From: Chakrabartyella piscis
GTDB lineage: Bacteria; Bacillota; Clostridia; Lachnospirales; Anaerotignaceae
Length of the DNA stretch: 64,000 bases
Assembly (NCBI GenBank): GCA_030067835.1
Contig: CP092441.1
Location: 3,339,102 to 3,403,101, forward strand
Direction: 5' to 3'
The notes beneath the pieces were generated by a model. The model made no database searches, was not told the origin of the DNA, and worked only from the letters and a program-made list of their open reading frames with translations. Within the stretch, counting starts at the first letter, position 1. Each line of letters starts with the position of its first letter. The position numbers were made by a program, and so were the translations under genes. Below, piece after piece: positions 54,257 through 63,097 of this stretch.

Positions 54257-54635
54257 GGAGATTCAGGTCAAAATCAAAAGAAAGATCAAAAAAAGACCTT
54301 GGAAAACTTTTTTCTACCGTGAAAAGTTCCCCAAACCCCTCAAAACACTCTTGAATGCGTTTAAGACCTTAAGGCATTGCCTTAACAACCACCACCCTTT
54401 GAATGGTCATCACTTTGCAAGCAAAGCCTGCTTCGCTGTCCGCCACTTCTTTGGCGGTGAATGGTGGACGTAAACTTTATTATTTTAAATATGAAAAAAG
54501 CGGTTATTTAGATAATAAAACTCATAATTCAGGAAAATACAAATACAATTTGTCTTAAAAACAGTAAAAGTCGTGATATTTGTTATGTGAAACTGGAAAG
54601 AAGCATTTGTAGAAACAGAACTAGGAGGAATACTT
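54257..54635. repeat. dnaA leader with I-type and nested K elements
   Basis: Two I-like modules (about 54268-54345 and 54361-54480) are present. The second is interrupted by a K element at 54409-54461, between CCACCACCCTTTGAATGG and TGGTGGACG. The last 150 bases before dnaA are AT-rich and probably carry its promoter, which I could not fix. Confidence 0.65.
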
Positions 54636-55967
54636 ATGGAAGCAATACAAACCTATTGGAATGAAATTCTAAGACTTATTGAAGAAGAAAGTTCAGCTGT
54701 CAGCTTTGATACTTGGTTTCGACCAATCATACCTTATGGTATCAATGAAAACCGTTTTTATTTGCATGTGGATGATTATTTGCCAAAGGATATGTTGGAA
54801 AAAAGATATTTCAATCTTTTGCAAAATGCAGTGAAACAAGTCACCAAAAAAGACTACGATATTGTAATCTTGGTGGGTGATGAAAAGCCTACTATTACAG
54901 AAGAACCACAAGCAGAAGTTAAACCAAACCCTAATATCCCAAGGAATTTGAATCCAAAATATGTGTTCAATTCCTTCGTTGTGGGCAACAGCAATCGTAT
55001 GGCACATGCAGCGTCATTGGCAGTTGCAGAAGCACCAGCAAGAAATTACAATCCATTGTTTTTGTATGGAAATTCAGGACTTGGCAAAACCCATCTCATG
55101 CATTCCATTGCACATTACATATTGGATCAAAACCACGATACAAAGGTGTTATATGTCACCAGTGAAACCTTCACAAACGAGTTGATTTTATCCATCCAAA
55201 ACAACAAAAACGAGGGATTCCGTGACAAATATCGTAATATCGATGTTTTGCTCATTGACGATATCCAATTTATATCCAAAAAAGAAGGTACACAAGAGGA
55301 GTTCTTCCATACCTTCAATGCGTTATATGAATCCACCAAGCAAATTATCATTTCATCTGATAGACCACCTAAGGAAATTGAGACCTTGGAAGATCGTTTG
55401 CGTAGTCGATTTGAAATGGGGCTCATTGCAGATATCCAACAACCGGATTATGAAACCAGAATCGCTATTTTGCGTAAAAAAACAGAGCGTGATCAATTGC
55501 AAGTGCCTGATGATGTTATGGCGTACATTGCCAAAAACATTGCGTCCAATATCCGTGAATTGGAAGGTGCTTTGACCAGAATTGTGGCATATGCAACCCT
55601 GACCAACCAAGATATCACCATTTCTTTGGCAGAAACTGCACTCAAAGATATCTTCAGCGAACATACATCTGTACCACTGACACCAGAGCTGATCACAGAA
55701 ATCATTGCAGAACATTACCAAATTCGAGTAGAGGATATCCAAGGGAGCAAAAAGCCAAAAAGCATTGCATTCCCTAGACAAATTTCCATGTATCTCTGTC
55801 GTAAATTATTGGATATTTCTTTGCCTAAGATTGGCGATTGCTTCGGTGGACGTGACCATACAACGGTCATTCATGCCATCACCAAGATTGAAAAGCAATT
55901 GGAGCATGACACCATGTTGCAATCTACAATCTTACAGTTGGAAAAAGAAATCAAAGAAAGAACATAA
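54636..55967 (+). CDS. dnaA: Chromosomal replication initiator protein DnaA
   Basis: A 443-residue AAA+ initiator. Domain I is residues about 1-80, followed by a short linker. Domain III has Walker A GNSGLGKTHLMH (about 148-159), Walker B VLLIDDIQF and sensor RLRSRFEMGL. Domain IV has the DnaA-box-binding signature GGRDHTTVIHA near residue 405. AGGAGG lies before the ATG. It marks the origin. Confidence 0.99.
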   Translation: MEAIQTYWNEILRLIEEESSAVSFDTWFRPIIPYGINENRFYLHVDDYLPKDMLEKRYFNLLQNAVKQVTKKDYDIVILVGDEKPTITEEPQAEVKPNPNIPRNLNPKYVFNSFVVGNSNRMAHAASLAVAEAPARNYNPLFLYGNSGLGKTHLMHSIAHYILDQNHDTKVLYVTSETFTNELILSIQNNKNEGFRDKYRNIDVLLIDDIQFISKKEGTQEEFFHTFNALYESTKQIIISSDRPPKEIETLEDRLRSRFEMGLIADIQQPDYETRIAILRKKTERDQLQVPDDVMAYIAKNIASNIRELEGALTRIVAYATLTNQDITISLAETALKDIFSEHTSVPLTPELITEIIAEHYQIRVEDIQGSKKPKSIAFPRQISMYLCRKLLDISLPKIGDCFGGRDHTTVIHAITKIEKQLEHDTMLQSTILQLEKEIKERT

Positions 55968-56319
55968 GATCAAAGTCATTCAGTTAAGACTGAATGACGA
56001 CTAATGACTAAGGGTGAAAGGTGAAAGACTAGGTGATTTTGTCATTCCGAGATATCGAGGAATCTTTTTAGGCTGATTAACCATCACCTGCAAACCAAGA
56101 TTCTTCGTCACTTCACGGGCTGCCACATAGGGCAGCCCCTACAAAATGACAGAGTCAACATAATTGCCATTCAAAAATCCATCTGGTCGAGTATTCGACC
56201 AACACTCATTTTATTGTTTTTATGTTTTTAAAATGGGTCAAGGGACTGGTCCCTTGCAGGTTGTAGGACAGAGTCCTACGGTCTTATCTTTTGACCTTGC
56301 ACTTGACCTTTATTTTTTT
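55968..56319. repeat. H, REP and I-type repeats between dnaA and dnaN
   Basis: An H-type repeat (GTCATTCAGTTAAG/ACTGAATGAC hairpin then GACTAATGACTAAGG, 55977-56032) follows the dnaA stop; the same block occurs at 38340-38390. A CATTCCGAGATATCGAGG hairpin, a REP (56115-56147), GGTCGAGTATTCGACC (56186-56202) and an I-type element (56226-56310) follow. Confidence 0.7.
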
Positions 56320-56565
56320 CCACAGCCCCATGTGACTTTTGTGTGGATGCCCTGTGGATAACTTTTTTATTTTGCACCACCTGTGGATATTGTGGATATC
56401 TGAAATGTTTTACACATTTGTTCCACATGGGTTGTACACAAGCCGATTGTTGATATTTCGGGCAAAAATAGGGTTTTCCACAAATCCACAGCCCCTACTA
56501 CGGCTACTACGAATTTAATCTTATATATATCTATTACATCTGTGAAAAAAGGAGTTGTGTATATC
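56320..56565. other. oriC region, part between dnaA and dnaN
   Basis: A DnaA box TGTGGATAA at 56353-56361 is followed by TGTGGATAT at 56382-56390 and 56391-56399, plus several TTCCACA sites up to about 56490. The AT-rich TTATATATATCTATTAC segment (56520-56537) is a candidate unwinding site (inference). In Bacillus the unwinding element also lies downstream of dnaA. Confidence 0.8.
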
Positions 56566-57666
56566 TTGAACTTAACTTGCCAAAAAGATCTGTTATTACA
56601 ATACATCAATATCGTGAATAAAGCAGTATCCAATAAAACCACATTGCCTATTTTGGAATGCATTTTGTTGACCGCCAATGACAATGGCTTTGTTTTGACA
56701 GGCAACGATTTGGAATTGGGCATCCAAACAGCAGCAATCCCAGCTACTATTTTGGAAAAAGGTGAAGTGGCTTTGGAAGCTCGTATCTTGGGGGATATTG
56801 TACGTCGTGTCAATGGCGAAACCATGTCCATCAAAGTAGACGATAAAAATATGGTGACTTTGACCTGTGGTTCTTCAGAATTTACCATTATGGGTCAAAG
56901 TGGTGATGAATTCCCTGCACTTCCAACAGTGGAACAGGAAAATGCATTTGTTTTGCCACAAAATGACTTGCGTGATATGATTCGTCAGACCATTTTCTCC
57001 ATTGCACAGGATAATTCCAAACCAATCTTGACCGGTGAATTATTCGAACTCCAACAAGATACCTTGCATGTGGTGTCTGTTGATGGCTATCGTATTTCTT
57101 TCCGTAAAAATATTTTGTCCCAATGCGCAGAACCAACCAATGTCATTGTACCTGGTAAAACATTGATGGAGCTTAACAAAATTCTTTCACAAGAGGACGA
57201 AAATGTGTCTTTGTATGTGACAGATAAACATATTCTCTTTGATTTGGGTACTGCAACCATGGTTTCTCGTTTGATCGGTGGCGATTTCATTCGCTATGCA
57301 CAAAGTTTCACCGAAGAATACAAAACAAAGATTATTTTGGATAAAAACGAGTTTGTCCAAACTTTGGAGCGTGCTTCTTTGGTATCACGTGACAATCGTA
57401 AATCACCAGTGCGTTTCCATATCAAGGAAAATCAATTGTTGGTGACTGCAAAAAGCGATATGGGTACTGCTTATGAAGAAATTGTTTGCGAAGTAGAAGG
57501 CGATGATTTGGAAATTGCATTCAATCCAAGATATTACATCGAAGCATTGCGTTCCATTGAGGATGAAAAAGTGGCGATCCAGTTCTTGGCGTCCCTTAGT
57601 CCAGCGACCATTTTGCCAGTAGATGGCGATGCATACAAATATTTGATTTTGCCTTTGAGAATGTAA
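56566..57666 (+). CDS. dnaN: DNA polymerase III subunit beta (sliding clamp)
   Basis: The 366 residues have three clamp domains. NLTCQKDLLLQYINIVNKAV is the family start, KTTLPILECILL follows, and YLILPLRM is the C terminus. The start is very likely TTG at 56566: alignment to the usual MKxxCxKxxLL start puts Met there, with AAAGGAG eleven bases upstream. The ATG-like earlier frame start (56542) adds eight residues without family match. Confidence 0.97.
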   Translation: MNLTCQKDLLLQYINIVNKAVSNKTTLPILECILLTANDNGFVLTGNDLELGIQTAAIPATILEKGEVALEARILGDIVRRVNGETMSIKVDDKNMVTLTCGSSEFTIMGQSGDEFPALPTVEQENAFVLPQNDLRDMIRQTIFSIAQDNSKPILTGELFELQQDTLHVVSVDGYRISFRKNILSQCAEPTNVIVPGKTLMELNKILSQEDENVSLYVTDKHILFDLGTATMVSRLIGGDFIRYAQSFTEEYKTKIILDKNEFVQTLERASLVSRDNRKSPVRFHIKENQLLVTAKSDMGTAYEEIVCEVEGDDLEIAFNPRYYIEALRSIEDEKVAIQFLASLSPATILPVDGDAYKYLILPLRM

Positions 57667-58104
57667 AAGATAAAGTCAAGACCTTGGGGCTTTGCCCCAA
57701 ACCCTATGAACCTTTGAAAAGGTTCAATCCAAACTTTATAGGCGAAAACTACGTTTCCGCAGAGGATTAGGGGAATATTCAAATTTAATTATTTAATTGT
57801 AGGGGAGGATAGTATCCTCCCGTAAGATTGACGGTTTTTTTATAATGTTTATGTAAAAAGAACGGTCAAGGTAAGCCTTGACCCTACAAAATTATGATTC
57901 TTCGTCGCTTTGCTCCTCTGAATGACAGAATCAGGTCATCTATTATCTGCAAATTGATTTCAATATTTTAACAAAAAGGTCGAGTATTCGACCAACACTC
58001 ATCATATTATTTTATGGTTTTGAATAGGGTCAAGGGGATTATCCCCTTGCAGGTGTGGACAGAGTCCACGGTCTTAATCTTTAAAAAGAAAGTAGGTTTT
58101 TTAT
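57667..58104. repeat. Repeat-filled gap between dnaN and yaaA
   Basis: An I-type element (57667-57765, with the GCGAAAACTACGTTTCCGC end) begins at the dnaN stop. REP hairpins lie at about 57798-57825 and 57862-57888. A GATTCTTCGTC...CTCTGAATGAC hairpin, GGTCGAGTATTCGACC (57979-57995) and a second I-type element (58020-58085) end at the yaaA ribosome site. Confidence 0.78.
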
Positions 58105-58320
58105 ATGGAAACAGTAGCAATTCATACAGAATTTATTAAATTACAACAAATTTTGAAACTAGGCGGTTTGGTAGGCCAAGGATCTGATGTGAAAATCCTT
58201 TTGGCAGAAGGCGTTATTTATGTAAACGGTGTTGTGGCAACAGAACGAGGTAAGAAAATTCGTGTTGGCGATGTTGTGGAATATAAAGGTGTTGGTTCTA
58301 TTACCGTTGTTGGGGAGTAA
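58105..58320 (+). CDS. yaaA: S4-domain RNA-binding protein YaaA (RlbA)
   Basis: A 71-residue S4-like protein. FIKLQQILKLGGLVGQGSDV and ILLAEGVIYVNGVVATERGK plus IRVGDVVEYKG give the whole S4 fold. It lies between dnaN and recF as in most Firmicutes; the Bacillus homologue is linked to ribosome (50S) assembly. The SD is a weak AAGTAGG. Confidence 0.95.
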   Translation: METVAIHTEFIKLQQILKLGGLVGQGSDVKILLAEGVIYVNGVVATERGKKIRVGDVVEYKGVGSITVVGE

Positions 58321-58825
58321 ATATAACGGGCAGATATAAAATCTGCCCCTACAATTGTTGTGTGTGTTATTTGTTTTTATCCACAGGTTGTTGATGAAAA
58401 ATGAAAATTTTCAGTTGTATGTAAATGCATAAAGATGTATAAAATAATGGAAAAATGTAGGGGCGTATCTATGTGTGCGCCCGTGCTTTATGTACAAAAG
58501 TATAATTGGACTAAAAAGAGAAAAAGATAAGACCTGAAAAACCTTTTTTCTCTTGTGAAAAGGTTTCTTATACTTCCAAAAACACGCTTTTAAGGCAGGA
58601 AAAGATAAAATAAAGTCAAGAGCAAGACCTTAAGGCTTTGGCTCATCACTTTGCAAGCAAAGCCACCTACGGTGTCCGCCACTTCTTTGGCGGTGAGTCT
58701 TAACAACCACCACCCTTTGAAAAGCGTGGACGTAAACTTTATTTGTCTGCGACGCTGAAAAGATAAAAAGATAAAAAGATGGAAAGATAAAAAAATAGAA
58801 TTAGAATCAAAAAAGAGGTATTCAA
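58321..58825. repeat. Repeat-filled gap between yaaA and recF
   Basis: REP hairpins lie at about 58325-58353 and 58456-58484. An I-like block (58526-58745) is interrupted by a K element at 58644-58696. The string TTTGTCTGCGACGCT at 58741 matches the end of the M family. A purine-rich AAAAGATAAAAAGAT run leads to the recF ribosome site. Confidence 0.7.
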
Positions 58826-59914
58826 ATGAATATCAAGGAGTTATCGTTACAAAATTTCAGAAATCTTGGGGAGTTACAATTGCGACCCACAGCAGGGGTC
58901 AATGTATTCTACGGGAACAATGCACAAGGGAAAACCAATTTATTGGAATCCCTTTATTTTTGTGGCACAGGCAGGTCTATGCGTACCAAAAATGACAGCC
59001 AATTGATTGCATTTGGCAAAGAGGACAGTCATATTCGGTTACAATTATCCACCCAAAACAGGTCAGAGCGAATTGATGTACACCTGAAGCGTGATACCAA
59101 AAAGGGTATTGCCATCAACGGGTTACCCATCAGGAAGTTAGGGGATTTATTTGGCACCATGTACACAGTCATATTTTCACCAGAGGATTTATCCCTTGTG
59201 AAAGATGGGCCTACAGAGCGTAGGCGGTTCTTGGACATGGAGATTTGTCAAATCAGCAAAGTTTATTACTACGATTTGCAGCAATACTACCGTATTTTGA
59301 AGCAACGCAACCATCTTTTGAAGGAAATTCAGAAGAAACCAGCCCTCAAAGAGCAATTATTTATCTGGGATGAGCAGTTGGTGGACTATGGAGAGCGTAT
59401 CATTTCCGCTAGAGAGGTGTTTTTGACACGTTTGGATGAAATAGCCGCAAATAAGACAAATGAGCTGACAGGCGGTTCTGACAGCCTCAAAATACGATAT
59501 CAGAAAAATTGCAACATTGGTGAGTTCCAAGAAAAATTAAAACGAAACATGGATCGTGATATTTATTTGGGCAATACCCAAAGTGGGCCACATAAGGATG
59601 ATATTTTGTTTACCATATCTGACAAAGAAGTGAAGTTATTCGGTTCACAGGGTCAGCAGCGTACCACAGCCTTGGCGGTGAAATTGGCAGAAATCGATTT
59701 GATTCAAGAAGAAACAGGGGAATCGCCTATTTTATTATTGGATGATGTGCTGTCTGAATTGGATGAGCACCGTCAGAGATATCTTTTGGAGAGCATTGCA
59801 GGCTTACAGTCCTTCATCACTTGTACAGGGGTTGAGGATAGCATCAGACAGTATACCCATGAGGATAATTTGTTTTATGTGGAAGATGGCAAGTTAATGA
59901 AGAGTGAAAAATGA
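58826..59914 (+). CDS. recF: DNA replication and repair protein RecF
   Basis: A 362-residue ABC-type ATPase. Walker A is GNNAQGKTNLLESL (about 30-43), the signature area is FGSQGQQRTTALAVKLAEI, and Walker B is ILLLDDVLSELDEHR. It loads RecA at gaps with RecOR; all three are in this window. AAAGAGG precedes the ATG. The gene yaaB/remB, usually after recF in Bacillus, is absent. Confidence 0.98.
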   Translation: MNIKELSLQNFRNLGELQLRPTAGVNVFYGNNAQGKTNLLESLYFCGTGRSMRTKNDSQLIAFGKEDSHIRLQLSTQNRSERIDVHLKRDTKKGIAINGLPIRKLGDLFGTMYTVIFSPEDLSLVKDGPTERRRFLDMEICQISKVYYYDLQQYYRILKQRNHLLKEIQKKPALKEQLFIWDEQLVDYGERIISAREVFLTRLDEIAANKTNELTGGSDSLKIRYQKNCNIGEFQEKLKRNMDRDIYLGNTQSGPHKDDILFTISDKEVKLFGSQGQQRTTALAVKLAEIDLIQEETGESPILLLDDVLSELDEHRQRYLLESIAGLQSFITCTGVEDSIRQYTHEDNLFYVEDGKLMKSEK

Positions 59915-60865
59915 ATAGCGAAGAGTGAAAGTTTGTAGGGCAGTGGCTCATTATGTTGCAAGCAACATCACACTACGTGTGACCTCACCTTCTTGTGAGG
60001 TAAGCCTTGCTGCTGCCGTTATGAATTATTCAAAATACCACAAATCCAAAAATCAGACAAAATAGGTCTGGTTTTTTATTTTGCAAAAAACAATACTTTC
60101 CCATTATATAAGGAAGTAACACCTCATGTATTTTACCAACAAAATCCTTGTTTTTCCTTGAAATATAGCGGTTTTGCCACATTGTGAAAAGGTGGAAAAT
60201 GTGGTATAATAAATAGGCGGAAAAACAGAGAATATCCAGCACTCTACGAGTGCTTGGATACATTTGCTCCGCAAATGATGGCACAAAAAAACAATTGTTT
60301 TGCACGAGTGCAACAAATGTTCTTTTGCACCACGTATTCTCCGCTTTTATGGTATAATAATAACATCTATTTTTATGTGAAATTTGCATTATTTTGAAGT
60401 AAATAAAAATCATAGAAAAACAGTGGAAATTCAATCAAAAAACAGATCAAAATAAGATTCTATATCCTGTCATTTAGAGAAGCCAGCACGCTGATTTGAT
60501 GGCATTGTAGGGCGGTGGCTTGCTGCCGCCGTAAGCAATCAAAAAACCAAGATTCTTCACTCTTTGACGCAAGCGTCAAACATTCAGAATGACAGAGTGG
60601 TGTGCAAGATTCTTCACTCTTTGACGCAAGCGTCAAACATTCAGAATGACAGGGTGGTGTGCAAGATTCTTCAATATGTTCAGAATGACAGAGGTGTGTT
60701 GTAGGGAATGGTCTTGACCATTCCGCCTGTTTTATATTGTGATTTCCTTGGGATGCGGAACAGTCAAGACTGTTCCCTACTGAAAAATAAAAAATGCAAT
60801 CAATTATTTTGATTTATGAAAAATGGAAATTTGAAACATCAAATTTTTTTTGAAGGAGAGGTTTT
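59915..60865. repeat. Long repeat-rich gap between recF and gyrB
   Basis: A REP split by K (59937-60020, K at 59949-60004) comes first. An L-type element in reverse orientation (about 60213-60352) follows. A REP lies at 60506-60533. A tandem repeat with a 57-bp period (60550-60663) has two copies plus a partial third, each containing TTTGACGCAAGCGTCAAA. An outward-facing REP pair (GGGAATGGTCTTGACCATTCC and GGAACAGTCAAGACTGTTCC) lies at 60700-60780. No gene is seen. Confidence 0.78.
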
Positions 60866-62767
60866 ATGTCAGCAGAGTATAATGAAAATCAAATTCAAGT
60901 CCTAGAGGGCTTGGAAGCAGTCAGAAAACGACCAGGGATGTACATTGGTTCCACCAGTGCCAAAGGTTTGCATCACTTGGTTTATGAAATCGTGGACAAT
61001 TCCGTGGATGAGGCATTGGCTGGGTACTGTTCAGAAATCACAGTCAAAATTCATCCAGACAACTCCATTTCTGTTCAGGACAATGGACGTGGGATTCCTG
61101 TTGGGATTCAGCAACAAAAGGGTATCTCTGCTGTAGAAGTTGTATTTACCATCTTGCATGCTGGTGGTAAGTTTGGCGGTGGCGGATACAAGGTATCTGG
61201 TGGTTTGCATGGTGTTGGTGCGTCTGTAGTCAATGCTTTGTCTACCAGCTTAACTGTAAATGTCCATACAGATGGTAAAATCCATGAACAACACTATTCC
61301 AAGGGAAATGTATTGTCACCACTCACAGTGATTGGGGATACCGAGATCAATGGTACTTATGTACATTTCTTGCCAGATGCAGAAATTTTCGAAGAAACTG
61401 TTTTTTCTTATGATGTTTTGAAACAACGTTTGCGTGAAACAGCATTCCTCACTAAAGGCTTGAAAATCAATTTGATTGATTTGCGTGAGGGTATGGAACA
61501 AGAACGCAGCTTTCATTACGAAGGTGGTATCAAAGAGTTTGTAGAGTATATCAACAAGAGTCGTCAAGGCTTGTATCCAGAAGTGTTCTATGGTTCTGGT
61601 GAAAAGGATGGCGTTTTGGTGGAAGTTGCATTCCAACACAACGATGGCTATGCAGAAAGCATCTTCAGCTTTGTAAACAACATCAATACACCTGATGGTG
61701 GTACCCATTTGGTTGGGTTCAAAGCAGGTTTAACCAAAACACTCAACGATTATGGTAAAAAGATTGGTGTTTTGAAAGATGCAGATAAGAAATTGTCTGG
61801 CGATGATGTGCGTGAAGGTATTTCAGCAGTCATCAGCATCAAAGTGGAAGAACCTCAATTTGAAGGTCAAACCAAAGCAAAATTGGGCACCAGTGAAGCC
61901 AAAGGTGCTGTAGAAAGCGTTTTGAGCGAATATTTGACCTATTTCTTGGAAGAAAACCCTTCAGTGGCTAAAACAATCATTGAAAAGGGTATGATGGCTT
62001 CTAGGGCTCGTGACGCTGCTAGAAAGGCAAGGGAGTTGGTTCGTCGTAAAACTGGATTGGAAAATACAAGACTTCCTGGTAAATTGACCGACTGTACCAG
62101 CAAAGATCCAACAGAATGCGAAATCTATATTGTCGAAGGTAATTCTGCTGGTGGTAGTGCCATCAAAGCAAGGGATCCAAAGACACAAGCAATTTTGCCA
62201 TTGAAGGGTAAAATTTTGAATGTTGAAAAAGCAAGATTGGATCGTATTTTGGGTAGTGAAGAAATTAAAAATATGATCACAGCTTTTGGTACTGGGATTT
62301 CTGAAGATTTCGATATTGAGAAACTCCGTTATCATAAAATCGTAATTATGACCGATGCTGACGTTGACGGTGCACATATTAGAACGCTGCTGTTGACCTT
62401 CTTCTATCGTTATATGCCACAACTCATTGAAGATGGTAAAGTGTATGTGGCACAACCACCTCTTTATCGTGTAGAAAAGAATAAAAAACATTATTATGTG
62501 TATGATGATGCACAGTTGGAAGCATTGTATAACGAAATTGGACGTACAGGCATTAAGGAATTGCAACGTTATAAAGGTCTTGGTGAAATGGATTATGACC
62601 AATTGCGTGATACCACAATGGCTGTGGAACATCGTATCCTCAAACAAGTGGATATTTCTGATGCAGTTCTTGCAGACCAAATCTTTAGTATGCTTATGGG
62701 CGATAGCGTAGAACCAAGACGTGAATTTATCGCTGAAAATGCACAGTATGCGGAAATGGACTTTTAA
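60866..62767 (+). CDS. gyrB: DNA gyrase subunit B
   Basis: A 633-residue GHKL ATPase/Toprim subunit. [20 protein letters not shown] and [13 protein letters not shown] form the ATP site. The Toprim domain has EGNSAGGSA (Asn instead of the commoner Asp, seen in other Clostridia), [17 protein letters not shown] and [19 protein letters not shown]. The C terminus ends [24 protein letters not shown] precedes the ATG. Confidence 0.99.
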   Translation: MSAEYNENQIQVLEGLEAVRKRPGMYIGSTSAKGLHHLVYEIVDNSVDEALAGYCSEITVKIHPDNSISVQDNGRGIPVGIQQQKGISAVEVVFTILHAGGKFGGGGYKVSGGLHGVGASVVNALSTSLTVNVHTDGKIHEQHYSKGNVLSPLTVIGDTEINGTYVHFLPDAEIFEETVFSYDVLKQRLRETAFLTKGLKINLIDLREGMEQERSFHYEGGIKEFVEYINKSRQGLYPEVFYGSGEKDGVLVEVAFQHNDGYAESIFSFVNNINTPDGGTHLVGFKAGLTKTLNDYGKKIGVLKDADKKLSGDDVREGISAVISIKVEEPQFEGQTKAKLGTSEAKGAVESVLSEYLTYFLEENPSVAKTIIEKGMMASRARDAARKARELVRRKTGLENTRLPGKLTDCTSKDPTECEIYIVEGNSAGGSAIKARDPKTQAILPLKGKILNVEKARLDRILGSEEIKNMITAFGTGISEDFDIEKLRYHKIVIMTDADVDGAHIRTLLLTFFYRYMPQLIEDGKVYVAQPPLYRVEKNKKHYYVYDDAQLEALYNEIGRTGIKELQRYKGLGEMDYDQLRDTTMAVEHRILKQVDISDAVLADQIFSMLMGDSVEPRREFIAENAQYAEMDF

Positions 62768-63097
62768 GCGATTGCAGGCAATCGCTTGACTAATGACTAA
62801 AGGTGAATGGTGAAGGACTGAAAAGCGACTAAAGGTTAAAGGTGAATGGTGAAGGACTGAAAATTGACTAAAGCTAAAATATTAAGCAATTGTAGGGTAA
62901 GGGCTCTGCTCTTACCGTAACAAACCGACTTTTGTAAACCAATGGTTGTTCAATTCAAAAAAGGAATGCATACAATGCATTCCTACAACCGACTTTCGTA
63001 ATCTAATTGCAATCCAATAAATAATAAGGTCAAGGGGATTATCCCTTGCAGGGATTGGGACAGCGTCCCAAGGTCTTATCTTTAAAGAGGTGAAAAA
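62768..63097. repeat. Gap between gyrB and gyrA
   Basis: A CGATTGCaggCAATCG hairpin overlaps the gyrB stop. Two H-type repeats (about 62789-62870), REP hairpins (62892-62920, 62958-62988) and an I-type element (63018-63086) ending at the gyrA ribosome site follow. Confidence 0.7.
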
